Below are positions 23,059-33,806 of a DNA stretch of 64,000 nt, piece by piece. Position 1 is the first letter of the stretch. Each line of letters opens with the position of its first letter. Under the pieces are notes generated by a model. It was not told where the DNA came from, searched no databases, and saw only the letters and a program-made list of their open reading frames with translations. The stretch is from Trifolium pratense (taxonomy: Eukaryota; Streptophyta; Magnoliopsida; Fabales; Fabaceae): positions 57,744,439 through 57,808,438 of the forward strand of contig NC_060062.1 in NCBI RefSeq assembly GCF_020283565.1, read 5' to 3'. The position numbers were made by a program, and so were the translations under genes.

Positions 23059-26000
23059 ATGGTAAATCTAAATTCTCTGGGTTGCTTTGTTGTTCACATA
23101 GCTTTCATTACTTCCCTTAGTTTCACCACATCCCAAAGTCACATAAACGAAATTGGCAATGATATTACCAATAATGCCCTTTTCATATTTGGTGACTCTA
23201 CTGTTGATTCTGGCAACAACAACTTTATAGATACTATTCCTGAGAACAAAGCAGATTATAAACCATATGGACAAAATGGGGTTTTTCATGAACCTACCGG
23301 TCGATTCTCTGATGGCCGTGTCATTACAGATTTTATAGGTATATAATGTATGATTATGCCTATACTTTATATTGAAAACGTGTCTGGGGTCTTACATGTG
23401 TTTGTGTTTGACACCGCCACATACAAATTATTGTAAGTACGTGTCAACGTGTCAATATCAATTGCATCTATAATATATCACTGTGTTTCATCATCATAGG
23501 TGTGTGCTACTGATTTTTTATTGATATCTAATGCAGCTGAATATGCAAAGTTGCCTCTGCTTCCCCCATTTTTAGAACCATGTATTGATTATAGTAATGG
23601 TGTCAACTTTGCTTCTGGTGGAGCTGGTGTTCTTGCTGAAACCAATCAGGGACTGGTAATCCTTACACATATTGGTTAAGCATGTTGTTATGTTAAATAT
23701 TGACTTCTTTAATTGTGTTTGGATAATTATTTGATAAACATGTTTTAGCATATAATTGACTTGATAATATTTAAATCATTTATGTTTGAATGATTTTAGT
23801 TTTACTCTAAACTGCGTTTTTGTCCCTCTAATTTTGATAAATTTGCGATTTTTACTCCTTAATTTTCAAAATAGAACTTTTGGCCCTCTAATTTATACAA
23901 ACTTGCGATTTTGGCCTCTAACTTTAGTTCATTTTGCAAAAGCATGACCTTCCACTGATTTTGACCAAACCAACGCACATATGACAAGTGACTCACATGC
24001 CACATCAGCATGTTTTGCCATGTGGACAATGATCCACATGTCACGTCAGCATGATTTGCCACGTGCGCATTGACTTGGTCAGAGAGCCAAAATTGCAAAT
24101 TTGTGAAAGTTTGGAGACCAAAAATGCTATTTTGAAAGTTAATGGGCCAAAATCGCAAATTTGTGAAAGTTAGAGGGCTAAAAGTATAATTTATCCTTTT
24201 TTTTTTAGTATTAATGCTAGTTCTCCGGAGAATAGGATTCTGGTAATCTAGAGTTCGACCGCGAGACAATTAAAGCCTAGCTAAGAATTGTTCCCACCAA
24301 AAATCGAACTCGGGTTATCCTGAACAATTCGTCCTAGGGGAGCTTATTAACCACTTGATCTCAATATCATGATTTGTTTGAATGATTTTACTTTATAAGC
24401 AAGTTAATGTAAAAGGTAATGTAAAGTTTCTAATTCAGCATAAAATTAAATAGGTGATTGATCTTCCAACACAATTAAGGAATTTTGAAGAAGTGAGGAA
24501 ATCACTATCAGAAAAGCTTGGAGAGCAGAAAGCAAATGAGTTTATTTCAGAAGCAGTTTATTTCATTAGCATTGGAAGCAATGATTACATGAGTGGCTAT
24601 TTGGGTAACCCAAAAATGCAAGAAAAATACAATCCTGAACAATATGTTGGGATAGTGATTGGAAACTTGACACAAGCAACTCAAGTAAGAATCTATTTAA
24701 ATTGGTTTGATTCTTTCATAAATACTTATATCGTCAAGTCGTCAACCAAACACAAATATGATTTTAGTCCTTGTAAGTTTTTTTGTTTGGTTTTAGTCTC
24801 TAGAAATTTTTAAATTGATGGTTTTAGTCCTAATGACATATGTGGCCCAATATAATCATGACGCGTGGCACCACGTGTTCCAATAAGGTGACTTTAGGGA
24901 TTAAACAATTGTTTTTCAATTTACAAGGACCGAATCCAAACACTATAATTGCTGAGACTAATATTTATATTAACAGTTTGATTATTCTATGTATACAGAC
25001 TCTATATGAGAAAGGTGCTAGAAAGTTTGGATTTTTAAGTTTGTCTCCATTGGGTTGCCTACCAGCCCTTAGAGCTGCAAATCCTGATGAAGCAACCAAA
25101 GGTGGTTGTTTTGGAGCAGCTTCTTCTCTTGCTCTAGCACATAATAATGCTTTGAGTAATGTTCTCATAAGCCTCAACCAAGTCTTCAAAGGGTTCATGT
25201 ACTCTAATTCTAACTTCTATGATTGGCTTCAAGATAAAATAAAAAACCCCACAAACTATGGTATGTATTTCAATCCCATTATTAATTTCCATTTTTTACC
25301 ATAAGTCAATATCTATAATGGCTCTGTTTGGTAAAAAAAATAGCGGATAGTTGATAAACTAACTTATAGCGGATGAGCTTATAGCTAGCTTATAGCGACT
25401 AAGCTAGCTAATTGAATTTGTAGTGTTTGGTAAAATTACCGGTGATACTAGCTTATACGTATGAAATGACATAAAAATTATGTGTTTAATTAATATTTAA
25501 TTTTTTCAAGTAAGATGATAGGGTAAAATTGGAAGAAAAATGATAAGCGATAAGTTATAAGCTCGTAAGCTACTTGAAATAGCGTTTGAAAAATAAACTA
25601 TAAGTTAGTAAAATAAGCAATAAGCTCTTTTTGAAACACATTTACCAAACATGTCTGTTTTGGTCGTATGAGCTTATAAGCTCAAAATCTGGCCTTACCA
25701 AACAGAGTCAATGTATAATCTATGTAGCATTGATACTTCATATTTAAAGCAGGTTCGGTGTTTGACACTAACGCATGTATTTGCACTAAGTTATTTTGTT
25801 TTCTCAAACTATTATCAGTAATAACTTTTTATGTTAGGGTTATGTCCGCGCCTATGTGTCAGTGTTATCCAATGTGTGACCAATCAATTTTTCTTTTTAA
25901 ATTTTGAATGAAGGTTTTAAGGATGGGATTAATGCATGTTGTGGAACTGGACCATATGGAGGTATCTACACATGTGGGGGCACCAAGGAAATTAAAGAGT

Positions 26001-26209
26001 ACAACTTATGTGACAATGTTGAAGAATTTCTATGGTGGGATTCTTTTCATCCAACTGAGAAGATTCATGAGCAATTTGCAAAGGCTTTATGGAATGGTCC
26101 ATCTTCTTTAGTTGGACCATACAATTTAGAAAGACTTTTCAACAATGACATCAAATCCATGACTATAGCTGATGTAGTAGATGTCCCAGAAATTGATCAT
26201 GGATATTGA
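23059..26209 (+). CDS. GDSL esterase/lipase, 5 exons
   Basis: Exons 23059-23338, 23537-23655, 24454-24684, 24999-25260 and 25914-26209; GT-AG introns with matching phases give 395 residues, within the range of plant GDSL lipases. An N-terminal hydrophobic stretch (about residues 7-24) looks like a secretion signal. Block I is [11 protein letters not shown] with nucleophile Ser47; block II FASGGAG supplies the oxyanion Gly; block [14 protein letters not shown] supplies the Asn; block [10 protein letters not shown] gives Asp340 and His343. The set is complete, so an active secreted SGNH hydrolase acting on ester substrates is expected. Closest in appearance to the GLIP1/GLIP5 group (inference); substrate unknown. 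Introns 2 and 4 contain MITEs. Confidence 0.92.
23815..24190. mobile_element. Inverted-repeat MITE in GDSL intron 2
   Basis: Left TTTTTGTCCCTCTAATTTTG-type sequence with GGCCCTCTAA motifs is mirrored by GTTAGAGGGCTAAAAG on the right; several internal TTTGCGATTTT/AAATCGCAAA pairs also face each other. Exact ends and duplication were not resolved. Confidence 0.6.
24200..24370 (-). mobile_element. SINE-like element in GDSL intron 2
   Basis: In minus orientation an A-box-like GATCAAGTGGTTAATAAGCT and a B box GAGTTCGATT are followed by GC-richer body sequence and a terminal A run (T run on plus at 24196-24207). It is related to 14075-14175 in the FMO intron. Confidence 0.55.
25320..25709. mobile_element. 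MITE in GDSL intron 4
   Basis: Ends GGCTCTGTTTGGTAA and TTACCAAACAGAGTC are inverted repeats; the interior has several TTATAGCTTATAAGC-type inverted motifs. This resembles legume hAT-type MITEs, but an exact 8-bp duplication was not seen. Confidence 0.65.
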
Positions 26210-26762
26210 GTTTATTTTAAAAATAACAATAATAATAAAAATAATAAAAAAAATCATAATAACTCTAAATATTTTTGTCACAACACTCTCTAATGCCATG
26301 ACCGGCGCACAGATTAACCATACGAAGATACGAAACTAAATAAATACATCATATAAGAAAAACAAAATCATTTAGTGTCAACATTGACAGATCAAGGGTG
26401 TAAACATATGCATTTTGTTTTTACTTGTCTAATACTCAACTACAATTTTCTACTGTTATAAATTAAGAATTTGCAATTGTGAATCATGAATCAATATAAA
26501 GGAAATCATGTAGTTGAAATATAAAACAAAAATTAGAGACTGTATATTTATCAGTTAGGTAATTAGATGTTAACTGATTAGTATCAATTGTATTTTAACC
26601 TTAGTTAAGCTTTTTTGTTATTTCTGCTATAACTAACTAATTCCTATCACTTTACTGTTTCTAGCTAATATAAATAAGTAAATTAGAAAACAGTTCCATT
26701 CTGAAAAACAAGATTCAACTCCAAGAAAGAAGAAGAAGAAGAAAAAAACCAGAATCAGAAAA
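26210..26762 (+). other. Spacer and promoter region of the DOG1-like gene
   Basis: No gene in the spacer. TATAAATA at 26669-26676 lies about 90 bp upstream of the ATG and is a good TATA-box candidate; a GAA-rich leader (26725-26745) follows. Confidence 0.5.
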
Positions 26763-27520
26763 ATGTTGAAATCAGTATTCAACAGACAGAAACAACACAC
26801 ATCATCATCATCCTCGTCGTCATCGCGTCCATTCAAAGAATACTACACAGAATGGTTCAACACACTCAAAAACAATCACCTTCCATTACTACGTCGTTCA
26901 ATCTCTGGCGACTCTCTAACCGTCCTCTCAACCCACGTTGAGCTCCTCCATCAACACTTCCAATCTTACTACCATACCCTCGATGCAGCAGCTATCACTG
27001 ACCCTTCTCAAATCCTCAACCAAGATTGGCGTAACTCGTTAGAAAAACCTCTCCTTTGGATCTCTGACCTCCACCCTTTCATCTTCACTAACCTCGCTCG
27101 TTCTTTTCTTGAGGACGAAGACAACAATGAAACCGATGATATTGATCATGATCTTGATATTTCAATATCGTCAGTTTCAGACCGTCCATGGCAAATAGCG
27201 ATGGCGTGGAGGAATCCATCAGAGACTTTGATAAGACGTATGGAAGAAATAGAATGTGGTTTGAAATCGATAGTTCCAACGCTGAATGAAAGACTAGCGA
27301 ATGCAGAAGGCGGTTTTGTTGATCGCGTTGTTGGTGATTGGTTTTCGTGTAAAGATCGTGGTGATAATAAAGGGAAAGTTGTTTTAGGAAATGATGTGAA
27401 GGTTTATATGGAAGAGTTTGTTAGTGTTTTTCTTTACGCGAATCGGTTAAGAAGAAGTGTTCTTGTTGATATTATTAGTGCTGCTAGTCAGGGCCGGCCC
27501 AACATATGTTGAGGCTTAAA

Positions 27521-28017
27521 AGGTTTTAAATTGCGGTTGCGGTCGTGGATGCGGTTGCGGTTGCAGGTATTGCGATTGCGGCTAATGCTGACACTGCGAT
27601 GCAATTGCGGCCGTTGCGGCGTGAAATAATTTTTTATCCGCACAAACATAGAAAAAATACTATAATTATTGTAATTCCTTATATATCTTTTACTTATAAT
27701 TCTATATAAATTTTAATTCATTTTTAAGTCATCGAGACATAAGAAGACAGAAACTCTAAAATGAAAGGACATAAAGGAAAAAATAAAGGTGAGATTCTCT
27801 GAATTTTTATGAAAAGGAATATTGGATTGAACCGTTGCGGCCGTTGCAGTCAAAACTCCGTTGTGTTGCGGTGAAATGCTGTTGCGTTGCGGTTGCGTTG
27901 CGGCATCACGTGTGATTTGAGTTCACACCGCAATTGCGGTCCGATGCGGTTGCAGTGCCTACCGCATCCGCAATATTGCGGCCGCATCAGCTGATGCGGT
28001 CCGCAATTTAAAACCTT
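27521..28017. mobile_element. TTGCGG-rich nested MITE
   Basis: Ends AGGTTTTAAATTGCGG and CCGCAATTTAAAACCTT; GGCTTAAA flanks both sides (27513-27520, 28018-28025), an 8-bp hAT-type duplication. Both arms consist largely of short TTGCGG/CCGCAA repeats, making it GC-rich next to its host. Confidence 0.8.
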
Positions 28018-28066
28018 GGCTTAAAGCGAAAAATTAAATGAGGCCTTTTAGAAATGATTAAAAAAA

Positions 28067-29062
28067 GGCTTAAATGCAGTTTTACCCCCCCTATTTTGAA
28101 AAATGTGGAATTTTACCCCCCCTATTTTAAAATGCGGAATTTTACCCCCCCTATTTTATAATTTGTTGGATTTTGCCCCCCCACCAAAATTTTGCACAAA
28201 ATCTGCTTCTGAGCCTCAAGTTCAAAGCTTCGCACAGAACTCAATTTGGATCAATAATTCACCAAACTGGTACTGAAAGGATCGCAATCGAGTTAGTTTT
28301 CCACAGAATCAAACTCCACTAAATTTGGAGTTACAGAGAGAGATTAATTACCGTTTTAGTGAAGGTCTGTTCAAATTAATTATCGTATGAAACTACTACT
28401 GGTATTTTTGTCATTCCTCTCACCCTGCAGCTCATTTTTTAATACTATTTACATGTATGGAAATCTAACGAAATTACCCTTGTTGGCATTTCAATTTCGT
28501 CGAATTTGGAGTTACGATGTGTTCAGTAGACGATGTTGAATTTGAAGATCACAAGTAGATTTCTGCAGAATTAGTAATTGGACATACCTTCACTAAAACG
28601 GTAATTAATCTCTCTCTGTAACTCCAAATTTAGTGGGGTTTGATTCTGTGGAAAGCTAACTCGATTACGGTCATTTCGGTAGCCGTTTGGTGAATTATAG
28701 ATCCAAATTGAGTTGTATGCGAAGCTTTGAAGTTGTGACTCGAAAGCAGATTTTTTGCAGAATTTTGGGGGACATACCTTCACTAAAACGGTAATTAATC
28801 TCTCTTTGTAACTCCAAATTTAGTGGGGTTTGATTATGTGGAAAGATAACTCGATTACGGTCATTTCGGTATCCTTTTGGTGAATTATTGATCAAAATTG
28901 AGTTGTGTGCGAAGCTTTAAAGTTGTGACTCGAAAACAGAATTTTAGGGGGGGCAAAATCCAAAAAATTATAAAACAGGGGGGGTAAAAGTCCGCGTTTT
29001 AAAACAGGGGGGGTAAAACTCCGATTTAATCAAAACAGGGGGGGCAAAACTGCATTTAAGCC
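28067..29062. mobile_element. Nested MULE-like element with internal duplications
   Basis: Ends GGCTTAAATGCAGTTTTACC and GGGGCAAAACTGCATTTAAGCC are inverted; TTAAAAAAA flanks both ends (28058-28066, 29063-29071), a 9-bp duplication, though A-rich. Each arm carries several short TTTTACCCCCCCTATTTT units. Inside, a ~190-bp segment with ACTCCAAATTTAGTGGGGTT occurs once in one orientation (about 28180-28370) and twice in tandem in the other (about 28585-28930). Confidence 0.8.
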
Positions 29063-29905
29063 TTAAAAAAAAGTTTGTCAAAAAAAATAAAACAAATGAT
29101 AAAAAACAAATATTAATCCTTTTATACAATAATAGTTGTCACACCTCGGCTAAAACAATTGTTTTATATCTAATATTATTTTTAATTACTTTTTTCAAGT
29201 TTTCAAAAAATAGTGGGATTGGTCCCTTTGATTAGTCGATCCTAGGGCCGGATATCAAGTTTTTAAAAAAAAAAAAGAAAAGAAGTTATAGGTAATTTTG
29301 TAAAAAATAGTTTTTTTTGATAATTTTTTGTAAAATATAATTTAATCACTTATGAATAATTATAATAAATCATCAGGTCAAAAAATTAACTTTGTTAGTG
29401 AATTAATTATATTGGTGTACTGCTCACCAAGAAAGCAATTACGGTGGTGGTGGTGTGTTGTTATTCAAACATTGGAAAATGAGGCTTATTAATAATTTTT
29501 GGAAAAATAAATTGAAAATGCAACAGTTAAGTTTCGATCCTGTGACCAAGAGCTAAAAAATGCAAGGCCTTCAGCCGCTGCGCTATTACTAAAATACTGT
29601 CAACAATTAGGAACAAATATCTCTATATTAAAAATTGAGGTATATTTCCCCAACAAAAAAAAAACAATTGAGGCCTATTTCTTGGCCCAAATTTTGGGGG
29701 CCTAAAGCCCTAACTTCACTTGCTTTGGGCTTGGGCCGGCCCTGCTGCTAGTGTTTATCAAGCTGCATTGTTTCTTGAAGGTTTGTCTATGTTTCTTATC
29801 CGGTTTCGAGATCATGATTTGGTTAATGTTGTTGAACATTCCAAGAATTTTTCATTTGATCATGTCAAAGATCATAAAGAGTTTTGTCTTTCAAGATGTC
29901 ACTGA

Positions 29906-31102
29906 ATTTTGGTTCAACTTCAATCATCATCAATGGAAGAAAAAGGAAAACTGGCTTCAAATTTTGTGTGTGTTATGTAATTTCTTTACTTTGTTCTTCT
30001 TTTATGTATCAATATGTATCATAGTGTTAATGTGAATTGAAGTTAATTAGTTGAATTTTAATGTGATCTTGAGTATTGAGTATTGAGATGTCACAGTTTC
30101 TGTGTTTATGATGTATAGTACAATGCAGGATTTGCAGTTACTGTATTTGATTTTGATTTGTGAGTAGGAATATATTGATATCATCGCGTTTTGATCGGAT
30201 TTATTTTGTTAATGGACGAAAATATTGAATTTAAAGTGTAAAGTGAAAAAATCAAGGATTTTTATTTCAACAAAGTCGTAATTTAATATGATTTGTTAGT
30301 TAATGGTTGATAATGTTCAATTATATACTTTAAAATGAATTACTCACATTAGAGCTGAATTCGAAAATATTATTAGTGTATAGTTTCTAATTTTTCTATT
30401 AGTTGTGGAAAATGCATGAAATTGAGGCCAAACGCATCAAAGTAAAGAAAAAAAGCAGACCTAAGAATTAAGCAACAAAACCATTTACTATGCAGATTAA
30501 GGACTAGCAAGAATAAAACCAGTTAATGGAGAGCACAGCGATTTGCAGATTCTGATTACTTGTAGAAGAAGCATGAAGATTGCAACATAGTTTGAAGGTA
30601 AAAGAATTTTGAGGCCCATAGTTCTAAATTGCGATCTTTCAGAAATCTTCAAAAAACTGCATAGTCATATTGACGAGGTAAGGTAACCATAATAATATAT
30701 CGATATGTTTTGGAAACACAAATTATTTGAACATTTACACTAATTAATAAAATTCAATATATCAATTTATGATTTTTTTTCTTTCTTTCTTTCTTTCTCC
30801 TTCTCTCGGTGTGCCGCGTCTCAACCGAGTAATCAAAATTAAAGAGTATTTTTGGTGCACATCAAAAAGATACTTGCGAAGTTGATATATTGAATCGTAA
30901 CAAAATAAATTGATATATTTAAAATATGAAAGAGATTAAAATATTTATTTATAATAATTAGGTACACTAAATTGCTTCAAAAAAAAAAAATATTGGTCCA
31001 CTACATAAAATGTGTGTCCTTACAAAAATTAATTGTCTACAATTACTTTTTTTTTATAGACTATCGTTACAAGTTTTTGAACTATAGACTTCTTAAACAA
31101 TA
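29906..31102. other. DOG1-like 3' flank and spacer
   Basis: Contains the 3' UTR of the interrupted gene and AT-rich spacer; a CTTT microsatellite lies at 30779-30799. No gene seen. Confidence 0.45.
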
Positions 31103-31505
31103 CTCCCTCTGTCCCGATATATAAACAAAAAAATATATTTCACGTTTATTAAGAAACTCTAAAATTTAACAAACAAAAAAATTTGTTTCCTAAATTACCC
31201 TTGTTGAAAAGCAAAACAGATCGTAATAAATATGGGCTATACGTATTGGAACTAAAAAGCCATAGCGAAAGAAGAAGCCATATTGAATAAAAAATGGTGG
31301 AAGGTGAAAAAAGCTAATATTGGGAACTGAAAAGTTTTATGGAAAAAGTAATACACACTCTTTTGAAGAACATAAACTTATTAAATATACTATAAGGGTA
31401 TTTTTGGAACAACACAATTAAAAATGTTTAAAGTTTATGTTTTTTGCTTATATTTTGGGATATAGAAAATATATATTTTTAGCTTATAAATCAGAACAGA
31501 GAGAG
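31103..31505. mobile_element. Stowaway-type MITE
   Basis: Starts CTCCCTCTGTCCCGATATAT and ends ATAAATCAGAACAGAGAGAG, with TA on both sides (31101-31102, 31506-31507). These are the typical CTCCCTCCGTCCC ends of Stowaway/Mariner-derived MITEs. Confidence 0.75.
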
Positions 31506-33012
31506 TAGAATAGTAAAATAAAGTTGTCAAAAAGTGAAGGAATTTTGCTCTTTAGGTCCAGCTTTTGAAGCCTGATACCAATTGACCAACTCATCTCGTA
31601 TCTTATATTTTTTAGATGTAAAAAAATAATTGGCGGTGTTAACAACATTAAGTTCATCCAGGCAGGATTCCACAACATTAGGTTGAACAATGTCAGGTTC
31701 AAACATACCAATTGTATGACTCTAAAGCGCACATTACCTGTTGTATGACTCTCAAATGCCAAAAAATTGCCCTAGGTTGCAAATTTCCCGGTGGAGTATC
31801 CAAGTGGTTATGGAAGTACAGTTTATGTCAGCTGGCCTATATAGATTGAATTTGGATGTTACGTTATGAAGTTAAGCGTTTTTGGTTCGTAACTTCTGAA
31901 ACGATGAAAACTTTTTATTTAACATGACTTCGGAATATACGTTACGAAAGTCAGCTATTTCGGACTATAAGTTCTGAAACCCTTTATAAGGTATAATGGT
32001 CACGAAGGGGGGCCTGGGAGTAACATAGGGGCCTAAAAATCAAAACTCAAAGTGAAGGCCTAAGCCAATAAATTGGACGGTGGATATATCATATATTTGG
32101 TCCATCTGTGTTAATTTCTTGTAAAATTCCTACCCCTACCCCTACCCCTACCCCTCCCCCCACCAATTCTTTTGTTTCTTTAACAATTTGACCCTTTTGA
32201 ATTTTATAATCTTCACACATTTTTTGAGATTATAGAATCCAAAAATATCATATATATTCGAACTCCCCTTATTCCTCCTCATTTTTGCATTTTCACTCTA
32301 AAAACTTCTCAAAATCTAAAAATCCTAATACTCTATATTAATGTTAGTTTTAAAATTTCCTATTACATATATGAATTATATTGTTGTTCTTGTGTTTTGT
32401 CATCTCTTTAGCTGGGGTGAATGTAAATATGTTAGTTTTTTAAAATTTTGTGTTTCCAATGCGTCCGAATTTTAAAGTTTGCATGTGTATAATACGTAAT
32501 TTTTTAAAAAAAAATCCATTTTTCTGATGTTTGAATCTGAAAAAACACAAAAATTTAAATAAAAAAAAATATCACATTTAAATTATAAAATCCAAATTCG
32601 GGTATTTTGGTAGGAAACAAACGTTGAGAGAGGGGTGGGGGACTAATTTCTTGTATATAACGGTCTATATTAAATTATATTAACAATATTAATCCCTAAT
32701 TCACACTGATTTTATTTTGCAGGGACTAACTCAACAAGAATTGTCCCAAAAAAAAAACTCAACAAGAATGCCATCCAAATTTATTATTTTCTATAATAAT
32801 TATTTATGTATATAAAATTTTGCAACCAAACTCAGGGTCTGGATCCGCCACCGGAGGTTAGCCACTTTCACTCCAAACTTTGCCGGTATAAAAACATATT
32901 GCTAACTAAAATCAAATCCAATTCTATAAATGTATTGTTTCATTGAATGAGTAGTAGTAATGTTTAAATTAAAAGAAAAATATATTTCAAAGGAATATAA
33001 AGAAGTTATATT
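31506..33012. other. Intergenic spacer with LTR relic and CCCCTA repeat
   Basis: Near 31569-31583 GCCTGATACCAATTGA resembles a degenerate LTR end plus initiator-Met primer-binding site (minus), so about 31565-31780 may be an LTR relic. 32129-32160 is a CCCCTA-type hexamer array. No gene seen. Confidence 0.4.
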
Positions 33013-33742
33013 GGCTTAAATACAGTTTTGGTCCCCTAAGTTTCACAATTGCTTGATTTTGGCCCCTCACATTTTAATTGTTTGATTTTAACTCTCTAAG
33101 TTTCACAATTGCTTGATTTTGGCCCCTCACATTTTAATTGTTTGATTTTAACTTTCTAAGTTTCAATTGCTCGATTTTGGCCTCCAAAGTTTACCTCTTT
33201 TTGCATTTCCTAGCCCCCGTTGACTTTTTTGACTAAAAATTATTTATGTGACATTTAAAAAAAATTAAAAAAATTTCTAATTAAAAAAATAATAATATTT
33301 GCTTTTATAAAAATGTATTACATTTTTTTTTTAATAAAATGTTTAATAATTATTTTTTATTTAAAAAAAAAAGTTTACAAAGTTTTTAAAAAATAGTTCA
33401 TAATTTTTTTTTACTTTTTTATATAACAAAATTATTTTATAAACTACATATAATAAAAAAATTATTTTATAATTTAGTTTTTAAAAAACAATTTGTAATT
33501 TATTTTTAAATACTTATTTAATTTTAAAATGCCACATAACAAATTTTTAATCAAAAAATTCAATGGGGGATAGCAAATGCAAAAGGGATAAACTTAGGGG
33601 ACAAAATCGAGCAATTGAAACTTTGAGAGCTAAAATCGAGCAATTGTGAAACTTAGGGGGTTAAAACTTAAAATCAAACAATTGAAACATGGAGGGCCAA
33701 ATTCAAGCAATTGAAAAATTTGGGGGGTCAAAATCGAATAAA

Positions 33743-33745
<3 letters not shown>
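33013..33745. mobile_element. Large inverted-repeat MITE (MULE-like)
   Basis: Left end GGCTTAAATACAGTTTTGGT, with repeated CTAAGTTTCACAATTGCTTG, is mirrored by GCAATTGTGAAACTTAGGGG on the right. The right end stops at a TA microsatellite, so the last ~20 bp of the inverted repeat are missing or altered. The middle is T/A homopolymer-rich. Confidence 0.65.

Positions 33746-33804
<59 letters not shown>
33746..33804. repeat. TA microsatellite
   Basis: About 29 TA dinucleotides without interruption at the right edge of the preceding MITE. Confidence 0.95.

Positions 33805-33806
<2 letters not shown>

Larger units (their letters stand above)
27489..29744. mobile_element. Non-autonomous hAT element in the DOG1-like exon
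   Basis: Termini CAGGGCCGGCCC and GGGCCGGCCCTG, with CTGCTAGT duplicated at 27481-27488 and 29745-29752. The 8-bp duplication and CAGGGCCGGC ends are characteristic of plant hAT elements. No transposase frame remains. Two further elements sit inside (27521-28017 and 28067-29062); the rest is AT-rich. Confidence 0.9.
26763..29905 (+). pseudogene. DOG1-domain protein gene split by a transposon
   Basis: The first part (26763-27488, 242 residues) has a Ser-rich stretch (residues 14-21) then a DOG1-domain sequence (RPFKEYYTEWFNTLKNNHLP, a variable region with RPWQIAMAWRNPSETLIRRM). A 2256-bp hAT-type element is inserted after codon 242. The last 50 codons lie at 29753-29905 (VYQAALFLEGLSMFLIRF onward) in the correct frame if the element and one 8-bp duplication are discounted. 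The total of 292 residues is ordinary for DOG1-like proteins. No bZIP is present, so it is not a TGA factor. Family role: DOG1 controls seed dormancy; most DOG1-like paralogues are uncharacterised. As the DNA stands, read-through into the transposon would add seven residues and stop at 27510-27512, losing the conserved C-terminal helix. Unusual splicing could rescue it. Confidence 0.85.

Noticed and set aside
24965..25198. Minus-strand frame opposite GDSL exon 4
   Set aside because: Shadow of the real exon in another frame.
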